NCBI RefSeq assembly: GCF_014117215.1 | Contig: NZ_JACGXS010000001.1 | Coordinates: forward strand, 124,001 to 188,000 | Source of the DNA: Stenotrophomonas tumulicola | Lineage (GTDB): Bacteria > Pseudomonadota > Gammaproteobacteria > Xanthomonadales > Xanthomonadaceae | DNA length: 64,000 bases | Direction of reading: 5' to 3' | In this document: piece by piece, positions 8,549-17,805 of the stretch | How the letters are laid out: each line of letters opens with the position of its first letter | Numbering within the stretch: the first letter of the stretch is position 1 | Notes under the pieces: generated by a model | What the model was told of the DNA's origin: nothing | The model's input: the letters and a program-made list of their open reading frames with translations, nothing else | Database searches by the model: none | Translations under genes and position numbers: made by a program

Positions 8549-9952
8549 ATGACCTGCCGCACCCGCTTTGCCCCCAGTCCCACCGGCTACCTGCACATCG
8601 GCGGCGCCCGCACTGCGTTGTACTGCTGGCTGGAGGCCCGCCACCGTGGCGGCGAGTTCGTGCTGCGCATCGAGGACACCGACCGTGAGCGCAGCACGCA
8701 GGGGGCGATCGACGCGATCCTGCAGGCAATGGACTGGCTGGGCCTGGACTATGACGAGGGCCCGATCTACCAGACCGACCGCGTGGCCCGGTACAAGGAA
8801 GTGGCCGAGCAGCTGGTCGCCGCCGGCAAGGCGTATTACGCCTACGAAACCAGGGAAGAGCTCGATGCCATGCGCGAAGCGGCGATGGCCAGGCAGGAGA
8901 AGCCGCGTTACAACGGCGCTGCGCGCGAGCAGGGCCTGCCGTACCGCGACGATCCGAACCGCGTCATCCGTTTCAAGAATCCGCTGGAAGGCACCGTGGT
9001 ATTCGATGACCTGATCAAGGGCAACATCGAGATCGCCAACAGCGAGCTGGATGACATGGTGATCTTCCGTCCGGACGGCTACCCGACCTACAACTTCGCC
9101 GTGGTGGTGGACGACTGGGACATGGGCATCACCGAAGTCATCCGCGGCGACGACCATATCAACAACACCCCGCGCCAGATCAACCTGTACGAAGGAATAG
9201 GCGCACCGGTGCCGAAGTTCGGGCACATGCCGATGATCCTGGACGAGCAGGGCGCCAAGCTGTCCAAGCGCACCGGCGCGGCCGACGTGATGCAGTACAA
9301 GGACGCCGGCTACCTGCCGGAGGCGCTGCTGAGCTACCTGGCCCGCCTGGGCTGGTCGCACGGTGACCAGGAGATCTTCAGCCGCCAGGAGCTGATCGAC
9401 CTGTTCGACGTGACCAACTGCAATTCCAAGGCCGCGCGACTGGACATGGCCAAGCTCGGCTGGGTCAACCAGCATTTCCTGAAGGCCGGAGACCCGACGG
9501 CAATGGCGCCTGCGCTGGTCTACCAGCTGGAAAAACTGGGTGTTGACCTCGATGCCGGCCCGGCCGCAGCGGACGTGGTCATCGCACTGCGTGAACGCGT
9601 GCAGACGCTGAAGGAAATGGCCGAGAAAGCGGTGGTCTGGTACCAGCCGCTGGAGAACTATGACGAGGCAGCCGTGGCCAAGCACTTCAAGGCAGGTGCA
9701 GAGGTGCCGCTGGGCAAGGCGCGCGAGCTGCTGGCCGCGCTGCCGGAGTGGACCGCCGAGAGCGTGGGCGGGGCCCTGCACGACGCGGCCGCGGCGCTGG
9801 AAATCGGCATGGGCAAGGTCGCCCAGCCCCTGCGCGTGGCCATCACCGGCACCCAGGTCAGCCCGGACATCTCGCAGACGGTGTACCTTGCCGGTCGCGA
9901 GCAGGCCTTGAAACGCATCGATGTTGCCATCACCAAGGTAGCAGCGGCCTGA
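8549..9952 (+). CDS. gltX: Glutamyl-tRNA synthetase
   Basis: This cytoplasmic class I synthetase charges tRNA-Glu with glutamate. The 467 residues are the standard length. It begins [19 protein letters not shown], with the HIGH-type motif HIGG at 16-19, and carries the KMSKS-type motif KLSKR at 237-241. The C-terminal helical anticodon-binding region is complete, ending [13 protein letters not shown]. The leader carries arm two of the inverted repeat. zur follows 24 bases downstream, so the two may be cotranscribed. Confidence 0.97.
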   Translation: MTCRTRFAPSPTGYLHIGGARTALYCWLEARHRGGEFVLRIEDTDRERSTQGAIDAILQAMDWLGLDYDEGPIYQTDRVARYKEVAEQLVAAGKAYYAYETREELDAMREAAMARQEKPRYNGAAREQGLPYRDDPNRVIRFKNPLEGTVVFDDLIKGNIEIANSELDDMVIFRPDGYPTYNFAVVVDDWDMGITEVIRGDDHINNTPRQINLYEGIGAPVPKFGHMPMILDEQGAKLSKRTGAADVMQYKDAGYLPEALLSYLARLGWSHGDQEIFSRQELIDLFDVTNCNSKAARLDMAKLGWVNQHFLKAGDPTAMAPALVYQLEKLGVDLDAGPAAADVVIALRERVQTLKEMAEKAVVWYQPLENYDEAAVAKHFKAGAEVPLGKARELLAALPEWTAESVGGALHDAAAALEIGMGKVAQPLRVAITGTQVSPDISQTVYLAGREQALKRIDVAITKVAAA

Positions 9953-9976
9953 CCCCGCCCGAACCGGAGAACCCGC

Positions 9977-10462
9977 ATGTCCGCCAAGCACGCCTGTACG
10001 GCCCCGCACCACCACGTCCACGATGCATCGGATTTCGTGGGGGTGGTCGAGCGCGTGTGCCGCGAACGCGGGCTGCGCCTGACTCCGATCCGCGCCAACG
10101 TGCTCAGGTTGATCGCCGAGGCCGGCAAGCCGGTCAAGGCGTATGAACTGCTGGAGTGGGTGCGCAGCGGCAAGGGCGTGGGCGCCGATGCCCCGCCGAC
10201 GGTGTATCGCGCGCTGGACTTCCTGATGGCCAACGGCTTCGTGCACAAGCTGGAGTCGGTGAATGCCTTCGTGGCCTGCCACCACCCCAGCAGTGCGGCA
10301 CATTCGGTGCCGTTCCTGATCTGCAACAGTTGCCACAGTGCGGTGGAACTGGAAGACCGCGAGATCGTCAGCCAGCTGGAGAAGCGTGCCAAGGAACTGG
10401 GATTCCAGCCGCAGGCGCAGACCCTGGAAGTCCACGGACTCTGCGCCCGCTGCGCGGGCTGA
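9977..10462 (+). CDS. zur: Fur-family zinc uptake regulator Zur
   Basis: Zur represses zinc-uptake genes when zinc is sufficient. The 161 residues contain the Fur-type winged helix (LRLTPIRANVLRLI, then PPTVYRALDFLMANGFVHKLES) and a zinc-binding half with CHHP, CNSC and a C-terminal CARC pair, the arrangement typical of Zur. The His-rich N terminus (HACTAPHHHVH) is also a Zur trait. A zinc-type TonB receptor gene with Zur-box-like sequences lies about 7 kb downstream. A GC hairpin (10445-10459) overlaps the stop codon and is followed by a T-rich stretch. Confidence 0.92.
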   Translation: MSAKHACTAPHHHVHDASDFVGVVERVCRERGLRLTPIRANVLRLIAEAGKPVKAYELLEWVRSGKGVGADAPPTVYRALDFLMANGFVHKLESVNAFVACHHPSSAAHSVPFLICNSCHSAVELEDREIVSQLEKRAKELGFQPQAQTLEVHGLCARCAG

Positions 10463-10496
10463 GTTGGTTTTTCCGGGCGAGGACCTGCCGGGATCG

Positions 10497-10571
10497 GTAG
10501 CGCCGAGCCATGCTCGGCGGCTCTTTGGTGACGGGATCGGATGGTTCCCGCCGAGCATGGCTCGGCGCTAC
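10497..10571. repeat. SMAG palindrome pair between convergent zur and efflux operon
   Basis: GTAG-headed copy 10497-10520 and its inverted partner 10549-10571 share the core CGCCGAGC-x-ATG-x-CTCGGCG. They fill the gap between two convergent transcription units and could end transcription from both sides. That role is inferred. Confidence 0.85.
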
Positions 10572-10576
10572 CGCTA

Positions 10577-11764
10577 TTACCGCGCGGCAGCCGGCACCAC
10601 CGACGTATCCACCTTCGCCACCACCGACATGCCCGGTCGCAGGCGCGCCGCCAGTTCCTGATCGGCGTCGATCGCAATCCGTACCGGCAGGCGCTGCACC
10701 ACCTTGGTGAAGTTGCCGCTGGCGTTGTCCGGGCGCAGCACGCTGAACTCCGAACCGGTGGCCGGTGCGATCTGCTCGATATGGCCGTGCAGCACCTGCC
10801 CCTGGAAAGCATCCACGGCGAAGGTCGCGGGCTGGCCGATGCGCATGTTCCAGGTCTGGCCTTCCTTGAAATTGGCTACCACCCACATCGCTTCGGGCAC
10901 CAGGAACAGCAGCTGTGATCCGGCGCTGACGTACTGGCCCACGCGCGCGGTGGCCTCGCTGACCTGGCCATCGCGGGGCGCATGGACGGCGGTGTTGGCC
11001 AGGTCGATGCGGGCGAGCTCCAGTTGTGCCTGGGCATTTTCCACCTGCGCCTCCAGGCCCTTGCGCGCTACCTGGGTGGAGACCAGCGTTTCGTCGGCGA
11101 TGCGGATCTGTGCCTGTGCCTGCTGCACCGCTGCCTGCGCTGACGCCTGGGTGGTCCGGAAGCGGTCGCGATCGTTCAGTGCCACCAGCTGTTGCGCGGC
11201 CAGTTGTTCATAGCGCTGCAGCTCGCTGCGCGAACGTTGCAGCTCGGACTGGCCGGCGGCCAGGGAGGCCTTGGCCGAGGCGATCTGCGCGCGGTCCTGC
11301 GCCTGCGACTGGTCGGAGTTGGCCAATGCCGCCCGCGCGCTGTCCAGTGCGGCCTGCGCCTGCGCCACGCGCTGGGCGTAGATGCGGTCGTCCACCCGAA
11401 GCAGCACGTCACCCTGCTTGACGTACTGGAAATCCTTGACCAGCACCTCGGTGATGTAGCCGTTGACCTGGGGTGCCAGCACGGTTATCTGTCCGCGCAC
11501 ATAGGCATTGTCGGTGCTGGCGATGCTGCTGTTGAACGGCCACAGCTGCCAGGCGCGCAGGATCAGCGCGATGCCGATCAGGGCCACGATGATCATCACC
11601 ACCACGGCGCGGCTGCTCGGCTTCAGGTACTTCGGCACCGCCGCAGGCGCGGGCGCGGCGGGTGGTGCTGCCGGCGGCGGTGTCGGCCCGGCGGCCGCAT
11701 CGGTGGGCGGTGGCGGATTGACATCCTCGGTGGGATCGGGAACGCGTGGCGGTTGCGGTGGCAT
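10577..11764 (-). CDS. HlyD/EmrA family efflux adaptor (membrane fusion protein)
   Basis: This periplasmic adaptor links an MFS pump to an outer-membrane channel. The 395 residues begin with an unusual Pro/Ala-rich cytoplasmic tail (about 1-47), then one transmembrane helix (VVVMIIVALIGIALIL). The HlyD barrel-lipoyl signature follows (STDNAYVRGQITVLAPQVNGYI, VKQGDVLLRVDD), then a long alpha-helical hairpin (residues about 140-250) and the second lipoyl half (VHAPRDGQVSEATARVGQYV). It lies nine bases after the MFS pump gene and belongs to the tetR-emrB-emrA-like operon. The exported compound is unknown. Confidence 0.93.
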   Translation of the reverse strand: MPPQPPRVPDPTEDVNPPPPTDAAAGPTPPPAAPPAAPAPAAVPKYLKPSSRAVVVMIIVALIGIALILRAWQLWPFNSSIASTDNAYVRGQITVLAPQVNGYITEVLVKDFQYVKQGDVLLRVDDRIYAQRVAQAQAALDSARAALANSDQSQAQDRAQIASAKASLAAGQSELQRSRSELQRYEQLAAQQLVALNDRDRFRTTQASAQAAVQQAQAQIRIADETLVSTQVARKGLEAQVENAQAQLELARIDLANTAVHAPRDGQVSEATARVGQYVSAGSQLLFLVPEAMWVVANFKEGQTWNMRIGQPATFAVDAFQGQVLHGHIEQIAPATGSEFSVLRPDNASGNFTKVVQRLPVRIAIDADQELAARLRPGMSVVAKVDTSVVPAAAR

Positions 11765-11773
11765 GGGCAGGAC

Positions 11774-13459
11774 TCAGCGGGAGGAGGTGGCGGCCGGAGG
11801 CGGCTGCGTGGCAGGCAAGGGAGAGGCCGGATGGTGTTTGTGCCACAGCTTCAGCAGTGCAGTGCGGGTGCTCAACAGCAGCAGCCAGCCCAGGAAGCAC
11901 AGGGCCAGCCACCCGCTGAGGCTGAACACATCATTGAACCCGCGTACGTTCGCTTCGCGTCGCGTGACCTGGGCCAGTTGCGCGGTGCCCTGCGCGCTGC
12001 GCAGTACCGGGTCGGTTACCTGCGCTGCATAGAGCTGCTGTTGCAGCCGCAGCCGTTGCGCCACCACCGGATCGGCAGGATCCAGCTGGCTGACCAGCGC
12101 GCTGGAATACAGCTGTTCGCGATGCAGCTGGAAGGTGCCCAGCATCGCCGATCCAGCCAGGCCGCCGAGGGTCTGGGTGATCGACAGGGTGACCAGGAAG
12201 GTGATGAGGTGGTCCACGCCCTGCTTCAGCGCAGCGGTGATGCCGAGCAGGATCAGTGGACCCATGAACATCCCCGCGCCGACCGACGCCAGGAACTGGC
12301 TGGCGTAGAAGTCGTGGGGACGGTCCAGGCTGGTGCGGTTCTGATCGAGAATCGCCGCGCTTCCGAGCAGCAGGATCGCCATCAACAGTTGCGGGATCAG
12401 CCGTTTGGGCGAGAAGGTCAGGGCGGTGGCGGCGATGCCGGTGACCACGCCGGCCAGGATCACCGCGAACAACGGCCGCATCTGGTCCGGGCCCATGCCG
12501 AGGGTGCGCATCAGGCCGACCACGCCGTAGGATTGTTCGGTGGTCAGGAACCGCAGCAGGAACGCGCCGACCAGGAAGTGCAGCACCGGCAGGCTGGCCA
12601 GCCAGCGTGTCTGCAGCAGGGGATTGCGGCGGTAATGCTCGAGTATGAACGCCGTCGTGGCCAGGGCGATCGAGGCCACCAGTGCCCAGCCCAGCCATGG
12701 GGTGTCCAGCCACCAGCGCGTGTAGCCCTGTGCCAGCACCACCACCAGCAGGCCCACGGCAGGCGCCAGCAGCAGGAAGGTCAGGAAATCCAGCGGTTCG
12801 AAGACTTTGATCTGCACGCCCGGCGGCAGCTTCAACAGCACCACGGCCGCGAACGCGCACAGCGCCAGGCCGCCTTCGAACTGATACAGCAGGTGCCACT
12901 GGCCGGTTCCGGTCAGCCCGGGCGACACCAGCCAGGCGATCGGTACCGCCAGCTGGGACAGCCCGACGCCGATCACCAGCATGTTGCCCGTGTAACGTCT
13001 CGGTGCCGCCTGCAGCATGTACAGCGTTCCCAGCGTGGTACAGGCCGCACCCGCGAATCCACTGGCGGCGCGCATCATCAGGGTGGTCTCGAAACTGCCC
13101 ACGGCCAGGTGCAGCAGCGCCAGTACGGCGTACAGGCCCAGCCCGATCTCGGCGAACAGGCGGATGCCGAACTGCTGGCGGAACTTGAAGGCAAGCAGGT
13201 TGACGGTGACGTTGACCATGGCATAGGCCGACACCAGCCAACTGCCCTGGGTGGGTGTCAGCCCCAGTTGTCCCTGCAGGAACGGCAGGTTGGCGGTGAC
13301 CAGCGCGGTGCCAAGGCCGCCGGTGATCGCCACCAGCAACGACACCAGCGCATAGGCCGCGCGCCGATGCGGCGGATGCCACGGCATCGATGCACCACCC
13401 GGAATGGTGGGCTTTTCGTGATCCTCCCAGTCCGGGATGGGCTTGAGGTATTGCGACAT
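11774..13459 (-). CDS. DHA2-family MFS multidrug transporter (EmrB-like)
   Basis: This proton-driven drug exporter has 561 residues and about 14 predicted transmembrane helices, the DHA2 layout of EmrB. It begins MSQYLKPIPDWEDHEKP. The first helices carry ITGGLGTALVTANLPFLQG and LTPTQGSWLVSAYAMVN, as in EmrB. The C-terminal helix is followed by a short Pro/Ala tail. I placed the start at 13459 because it overlaps the TetR stop by one base (TGATG). A longer in-frame start at 13618 would lie inside the regulator gene. It works with the adaptor downstream. Confidence 0.93.
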   Translation of the reverse strand: MSQYLKPIPDWEDHEKPTIPGGASMPWHPPHRRAAYALVSLLVAITGGLGTALVTANLPFLQGQLGLTPTQGSWLVSAYAMVNVTVNLLAFKFRQQFGIRLFAEIGLGLYAVLALLHLAVGSFETTLMMRAASGFAGAACTTLGTLYMLQAAPRRYTGNMLVIGVGLSQLAVPIAWLVSPGLTGTGQWHLLYQFEGGLALCAFAAVVLLKLPPGVQIKVFEPLDFLTFLLLAPAVGLLVVVLAQGYTRWWLDTPWLGWALVASIALATTAFILEHYRRNPLLQTRWLASLPVLHFLVGAFLLRFLTTEQSYGVVGLMRTLGMGPDQMRPLFAVILAGVVTGIAATALTFSPKRLIPQLLMAILLLGSAAILDQNRTSLDRPHDFYASQFLASVGAGMFMGPLILLGITAALKQGVDHLITFLVTLSITQTLGGLAGSAMLGTFQLHREQLYSSALVSQLDPADPVVAQRLRLQQQLYAAQVTDPVLRSAQGTAQLAQVTRREANVRGFNDVFSLSGWLALCFLGWLLLLSTRTALLKLWHKHHPASPLPATQPPPAATSSR

Positions 13460-14025
13460 CACGCCTCCGCGCCGAGATTCCCCTGCAGTCCTCCGCGCAG
13501 CAATTGCAACGCGCGGCGCGCCAACACCGCACGTTCGTCGCGGGTCTTGCCGCGCAGGGCTGCCCCCAGCATGCCGGAAATCAGTGAAATATCCGTGGAG
13601 GACAGGTCCGGACGGCAAAGGCCGGCGGCGATCGCACGCTGGATCGGGGCCTCCAGCAGCCCGCGGACCGTTTCCCGGGCTACTTTCACCGTGGGGTCGT
13701 CGGGGTGCACGGCGCGCCAGTAATCGGCCAGTGCTGGCGAGTCGATGATCCGCCGCGCCATGTCCTGCAGCAGTTCGAACAAGGCATCGTCACGTTCGCC
13801 GAGCTCGGCGACGTGGCGGCGGATGCGGTCGACGGTCCGTTGCAGCAGGGCCTCGATGAGTGCAGCGCGGTCCGGGAAATTGCGATACAGCGTCGCCCGC
13901 CCGACCTGCGCACGTTCTACCACCAGGTCCAGCGGTGCGGTCACGCCATGTTGGCCGAATACATGGTCGGCGGCGTCGAGGATCAGGGCGCGGCGGGCAG
14001 CCGCATCTGCGCGAAGTGAGGTCAT
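13459..14025 (-). CDS. TetR-family repressor of the efflux operon
   Basis: The 188 residues start MTSLRADAAARRALILDAAD. A TetR helix-turn-helix occupies about 22-50 (LDLVVERAQVGRATLYRNFPDRAAL), followed by a ligand-binding helical domain. An in-frame ATG at 14076 is possible. The perfect palindrome at 14037-14052 would then be inside the gene, whereas with the 14025 start it sits 11 bases upstream, where an autoregulatory operator belongs. As first gene of the operon it probably represses itself and the pump. The inducer is unknown. Confidence 0.9.
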   Translation of the reverse strand: MTSLRADAAARRALILDAADHVFGQHGVTAPLDLVVERAQVGRATLYRNFPDRAALIEALLQRTVDRIRRHVAELGERDDALFELLQDMARRIIDSPALADYWRAVHPDDPTVKVARETVRGLLEAPIQRAIAAGLCRPDLSSTDISLISGMLGAALRGKTRDERAVLARRALQLLRGGLQGNLGAEA

Positions 14026-14036
14026 CAGGCTATTTT

Positions 14037-14052
14037 CGGACAAAAATGTCCG
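14037..14052. promoter_or_regulatory. Palindromic operator CGGACA-AAAA-TGTCCG for the TetR regulator
   Basis: A perfect 6-bp inverted repeat with a 4-base spacer lies 11 bases upstream of the preferred tetR start, in an otherwise AT-rich patch. Position and form fit a TetR-family operator. Binding is inferred. Confidence 0.65.
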
Positions 14053-14112
14053 TAAGGCGAGCGGCGTCTGCGCCATGCCTGCCGTCGCGTCACAGCGCAG
14101 CAGGTTTTGTCC

Positions 14113-15339
14113 TCAGGGCGTGACGGCGGCGGCAGGCCCCTGCCGGGGTGCCTGTTCGCGGATCGGGAAATGCACCACGGCAGCGATCCACGCCAGCCCG
14201 ATGTCGAGGTACCACATCACCATGTAGTTGCCGGTGTTGGCCAGTACCACCCCGCCCAGCCAGGCACCGAAGAATCCGCCGATCTGGTGCGACAGCAATG
14301 TCAGCCCGAACAGCGTGCCGAGATAGCGCGGCCCGAACAACTTGCCGACCAGGCCGGCTGTCGGTGGCACGGTAGCCAGCCAGGTAAAGCCCAGCGCGGC
14401 GGCGAAGACGTAGAAGGTGAGCGCGGTAGGCGGTGCCGCCAGGTACAGGCCGATCATCAGTGCGCGGCTGGCGTACAGCGCTGCCAGCAACAGCTTCATC
14501 CGATAGCGCTGCCCCAGGTAGCCCATCATCAGGCTGCCGGCAACGTTGAACAGGCCGATGAGCGCGATGGAAGTGGAAGATACCGTGGGAGACAATCCAC
14601 ACAATGCAATCTCGCCGGGCAAGTGCGTTACCAGAAAGGCGATATGCAGGCCACAGGTGAAGAAGCCCAGGTGCAGGTACCAGTAGCTCGGTTCGCGCAA
14701 TGCCATGCGCAGTTGCGCCCGCAGCCCATCTTCGCCGCCATCGGTGCTGGGCGCATGGTCGCCGGCGCGACGCCGCAGTGGCCAGGCCAGCGGCAGCGTC
14801 AGCAATGACGCCACGGCCATCAGCACCATCGCGCGGGCCCACCCTGCAGTGCTGATGACAACCTGGAGGATGGGCGCGAACACGAACTGCCCCAACGAAC
14901 CGCCTGCATTGATGAGGCCGGCGGCGAACGAACGCCGCTCGACAGGCAGGCGATGGGCGGTAGCGCCGATAAGCACCGAGAAGCTGCCTGCGCCCGCACC
15001 GGCGGCCATCATCAGGCCCAGGCTGAGGCCCAGGCCCCACGCGCCGGGAAGCAGTGGAGAGAGTGCCAGTCCCGCCGCCAACAGCATGCCGCCGGCAACC
15101 AGCACCGGCAGCGGACCACGTTGATCGGCGAGGGCGCCGAATACTGGCTGCACTGCGCCCCACACGAACTGGCCGATGGCCAGCGCGAAACTGATGTCGA
15201 CGATGCTGATGCCGGTGTCGCGGTGGATCGGCTCGACGAACAGGCCGGTGGTCTGGCGCGCGGCCATGGTGATCATCAGGATGCCGGAGGCGGCCAGCAG
15301 GATGCCCCAGGGCAGGCGTGGAGTGGGTGCGTTGCTCAT
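14113..15339 (-). CDS. MFS transporter (12 helices, substrate unknown)
   Basis: This is an inner-membrane carrier of 408 residues with two bundles of six helices. The N-terminal half holds the MFS motif A variant GALADQRGPLPVLVAGG between helices 2 and 3. The second half contains LTFYVFAAALGFTWLATVPPTAGLVGKLFG. It resembles monocarboxylate or oxalate-formate antiporter type permeases, but the substrate cannot be assigned. I chose MSNAPTPRLPWG at 15339 over an in-frame ATG nine bases earlier. A perfect 11-bp inverted repeat lies 15 bases upstream. It is a separate unit from the tetR operon 37 bases away. Confidence 0.88.
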   Translation of the reverse strand: MSNAPTPRLPWGILLAASGILMITMAARQTTGLFVEPIHRDTGISIVDISFALAIGQFVWGAVQPVFGALADQRGPLPVLVAGGMLLAAGLALSPLLPGAWGLGLSLGLMMAAGAGAGSFSVLIGATAHRLPVERRSFAAGLINAGGSLGQFVFAPILQVVISTAGWARAMVLMAVASLLTLPLAWPLRRRAGDHAPSTDGGEDGLRAQLRMALREPSYWYLHLGFFTCGLHIAFLVTHLPGEIALCGLSPTVSSTSIALIGLFNVAGSLMMGYLGQRYRMKLLLAALYASRALMIGLYLAAPPTALTFYVFAAALGFTWLATVPPTAGLVGKLFGPRYLGTLFGLTLLSHQIGGFFGAWLGGVVLANTGNYMVMWYLDIGLAWIAAVVHFPIREQAPRQGPAAAVTP

Positions 15340-15353
15340 CGACCGCACTATAT

Positions 15354-15381
15354 GCCGCTACCGGCGCATCCCGGTAGCGGC
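15354..15381. promoter_or_regulatory. Perfect 11-bp inverted repeat upstream of the MFS gene
   Basis: GCCGCTACCGG at 15354-15364 and CCGGTAGCGGC at 15371-15381 are separated by six bases. It sits 15 bases from the MFS start codon, so it may be an operator or a leader hairpin. It also contains GTAG and could be a diverged repeat element. Confidence 0.5.
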
Positions 15382-15464
15382 GGGTCGTCGGCCGGCAACC
15401 AGGCAGGGGAGGAATGACGACCTGCGGTCGCCAGCCCTCCTCATCCGGCGCTGGCTGCCGCGGA

Positions 15465-17651
15465 TCAGAAGTACGCGCGGATGCCGAATGCCACGCCGCG
15501 GCCCGGCAGTGGCGAATAATCGCGCAGCAGGGAGGTGTGCGGGCGCACTTCGCGGTTGGTCAGGTTGTTGCCGTCCAGGAACACCTCGTAGCTGTTGCTG
15601 TCGGTGCGGTCCCAGCGGTAGGCGAAGTGTGCGTCCACCAGCGTGTAGCCATCGCTCGGCTCCTCGTTCTGTGCGGTGTCCTTCTGGCTGCTGTAGCGCA
15701 CCGCACCCACCGAGGCGCGCCAGCCGTCCTTCGCCCAGCGCAGGTCGGCGCCAACGCGTGCCGGCGAGATGCGCGGCAGGTAACCGGTGTTGGCCAGTTC
15801 AACGGTGTAGTTGTGCGCGTGGTCACCATGCGGCACGGCGATGTCGACGCTGCGGCTGCCGCTTCCATCCAGCTCGGCCTTGACGTAATCGCCAAACACG
15901 CGCAGGTCCCAGTCGCCAGCCTTGCCCTCGAACAGATGCACCAGCGCCTCGGCTTCCGCGCCCTTGAAGGTGGCGTCCTGCTGCGCCCACAGCCGCACCG
16001 GCAGGCTTTCCACCACCCCGGTGTCGGCCAGGTAGATGAAGTCCTTGAACTTGGTCTGGTAGATCGACGCGGAGAAGTCCACGCGCTCGCTGTGGGTATG
16101 GATGCCCAGTTCGATGCGCTGGCCGCGCTCGGTCTTCAGGCTGGCGTCGCCCAGTTCGATCGAACGCGTGGCGATGTGCGCGCCTGCCGCGTAGAGCTCT
16201 TCGTTGGTCGGTGCGCGTTCGGAACTGTCCACGCCGAACCGCAGGTCCACGCCGTCGGTAAGCTTCCAGATACCGGCTGCCGACAGGTTGGTGGCATCGA
16301 ACTTGCGGCGCTGGTAATCACCGGTCGGGTCGAGCTTGACCTGGTCGTGGCGTGCACCGAGTTCCAGCTTGAACGGACCGAACTGCTTCTCCTGCAGCAC
16401 GAACAGGCCCAGGTTTTCGGTGCCGGTATCAGGCACGAAGGCTTCTTCGCCCTTTGCACCGAAATCACTGTTGCCGAACTGCAGGCCGAAGGCGCCGTTC
16501 CAACCGGCGACTTCGTTCTGCACCGCTTCCAGGCGGCCTTCGATGCCGCGGTTGGTGAAGCGGGTGGCCGGCGTGCCGGCTTCCAGTTCGGTGTGCTCGT
16601 AATCGGTATAGCCGGCGCGCAGGGTGATGTTCTTCAGGAACGAGACCGGATCGTAGATGCCGCCCTTGAACTCGAACCGGTTCTGCACCATGTCGATCCG
16701 CACGTCGTGCTCGTCGCCTTCTTCCTCTTCTTCGCCGTGATCATGGTCGTGGTCATGATCATCTCCGTCGGCATGCACGTGCGCGCCATTGGGGATGCCG
16801 TAGTTGGTACGGTAGGTGCTGGCGGACAGGCCGAAGTAGCCGCCATCGCCGAGCCAGGTGGCGCCGGCGCCACCGGCGCGGGTACGGATGGAGCTGTTGT
16901 CCAGGCGTCCGCGACGCGGCTCGTCGGCGTCGTCGCCGGCGTGGTCATGGTCGTGATCTTCCAGTGCATCGACCACCGCATAGCCGGGAATGCGGTAGTC
17001 ATCGCCATTGCGCACCAGGCCGTCCACGTGCAGTACCCAGTTGCCGTTGACGCCATCCAGCCGGAACATGCCGCTGCGCTCGTCGTTGACGCTGTTGCCA
17101 CGCACTTCGGCGCGACCGCTCAGCGGGCGATCCGGCAGTTCGCTGGCAATGCGGCCATCGACCACGTTGACCGCACCGCCGATCGCACCGCTGCCGAACA
17201 GCAGGGTCGCCGGGCCCTTGAGGACTTCGATCTGATCGGCCAGGAATGGCTCGATGCTGGTGGCGTGGTCGGCGCTGACCGTGGAGGCGTCCATGTTGCC
17301 GATGCCGTTGGACAGCACCTGCACGCGAGGACCTTCCTGGCCGCGGATGATCGGCCGGCCCACGCCGGGGCCGAAGTACGTGCTCTGCACGCCGGGCAGC
17401 TTGGCCACGGTGTCGCCCAGCGTGCCGGCCTTCGCTTCGTCCAGGCGCTCACCGGACAGGACCTCGACCGGGCGCGCCAAGGATTCGGCGTCGCCCTGCA
17501 GTGGCGAGGCGGTGACCGTTACCTGCGAGAGTTCGGTCAAGTGACGGTCGCGCGGCGAAGACGCATCGTCGGCCAATGCGATGCCCGGCACGAGGGCGGC
17601 AGCGAGTGCCAGGGCGAGGGCGTGCGGGCGGGGGAAGCGGGCAGGAGTCAT
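15465..17651 (-). CDS. TonB-dependent outer-membrane receptor, zinc (ZnuD-like)
   Basis: The 728 residues comprise a signal peptide ending ALA near residue 26, a plug domain with TonB-box-like LSQVTVTASPL and RGQEGPRVQVLSNGIG, and a 22-strand beta barrel ending GVAFGIRAYF, with the C-terminal Phe needed for insertion. Two extracellular-loop candidates are rich in His and Asp (EDHDHDHAGDDADE near 229-242, and DDHDHDHDHGEEEEE near 290-305), like the metal-trapping loops of ZnuD. It is divergent from a MerC-like gene across a region with two Zur-box-like sites. Zinc as substrate is inferred from these signs. Confidence 0.9.
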   Translation of the reverse strand: MTPARFPRPHALALALAAALVPGIALADDASSPRDRHLTELSQVTVTASPLQGDAESLARPVEVLSGERLDEAKAGTLGDTVAKLPGVQSTYFGPGVGRPIIRGQEGPRVQVLSNGIGNMDASTVSADHATSIEPFLADQIEVLKGPATLLFGSGAIGGAVNVVDGRIASELPDRPLSGRAEVRGNSVNDERSGMFRLDGVNGNWVLHVDGLVRNGDDYRIPGYAVVDALEDHDHDHAGDDADEPRRGRLDNSSIRTRAGGAGATWLGDGGYFGLSASTYRTNYGIPNGAHVHADGDDHDHDHDHGEEEEEGDEHDVRIDMVQNRFEFKGGIYDPVSFLKNITLRAGYTDYEHTELEAGTPATRFTNRGIEGRLEAVQNEVAGWNGAFGLQFGNSDFGAKGEEAFVPDTGTENLGLFVLQEKQFGPFKLELGARHDQVKLDPTGDYQRRKFDATNLSAAGIWKLTDGVDLRFGVDSSERAPTNEELYAAGAHIATRSIELGDASLKTERGQRIELGIHTHSERVDFSASIYQTKFKDFIYLADTGVVESLPVRLWAQQDATFKGAEAEALVHLFEGKAGDWDLRVFGDYVKAELDGSGSRSVDIAVPHGDHAHNYTVELANTGYLPRISPARVGADLRWAKDGWRASVGAVRYSSQKDTAQNEEPSDGYTLVDAHFAYRWDRTDSNSYEVFLDGNNLTNREVRPHTSLLRDYSPLPGRGVAFGIRAYF

Positions 17652-17658
17652 GAGGGGT

Positions 17659-17681
17659 CCAATGGATTGTTATAACGTATC
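17659..17681 (-). promoter_or_regulatory. Zur-box-like site upstream of the TonB receptor
   Basis: Read on the minus strand, the site starts GATACGTTATAACA and agrees with the E. coli-type Zur consensus (GAAATGTTATA-N-TATAACATTTC) at 14 of 22 fixed positions. The left half is the better half. It lies 8-30 bases upstream of the receptor start codon. Binding is inferred. Confidence 0.5.
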
Positions 17682-17758
17682 AATATAAGGCCGCACGAAT
17701 CCCATCGATGAACAGTGGGAGAGAGGCACTGACGGAAACAGGCCGTGCGGGTACGGTA

Positions 17759-17781
17759 GGGATGTTATATTATTCCATAAC
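17759..17781 (+). promoter_or_regulatory. Zur box upstream of the MerC-like gene
   Basis: The site starts GGGATGTTATATTAT and ends CCATAAC. It agrees with the E. coli-type Zur consensus at 17 of 22 fixed positions, including an unbroken ATGTTATA-N-TAT. It ends 24 bases before the start of the MerC-like gene, a position suited to repression. Confidence 0.6.
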
Positions 17782-17805
17782 GCTTCGCCGACCCTGCTGG
17801 AAGTC

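Noticed and set aside
8438..10558. A minus-strand frame of about 700 codons across gltX and zur
   Set aside because: It is antisense to two clear genes with catalytic motifs and has a composition typical of GC shadow frames.
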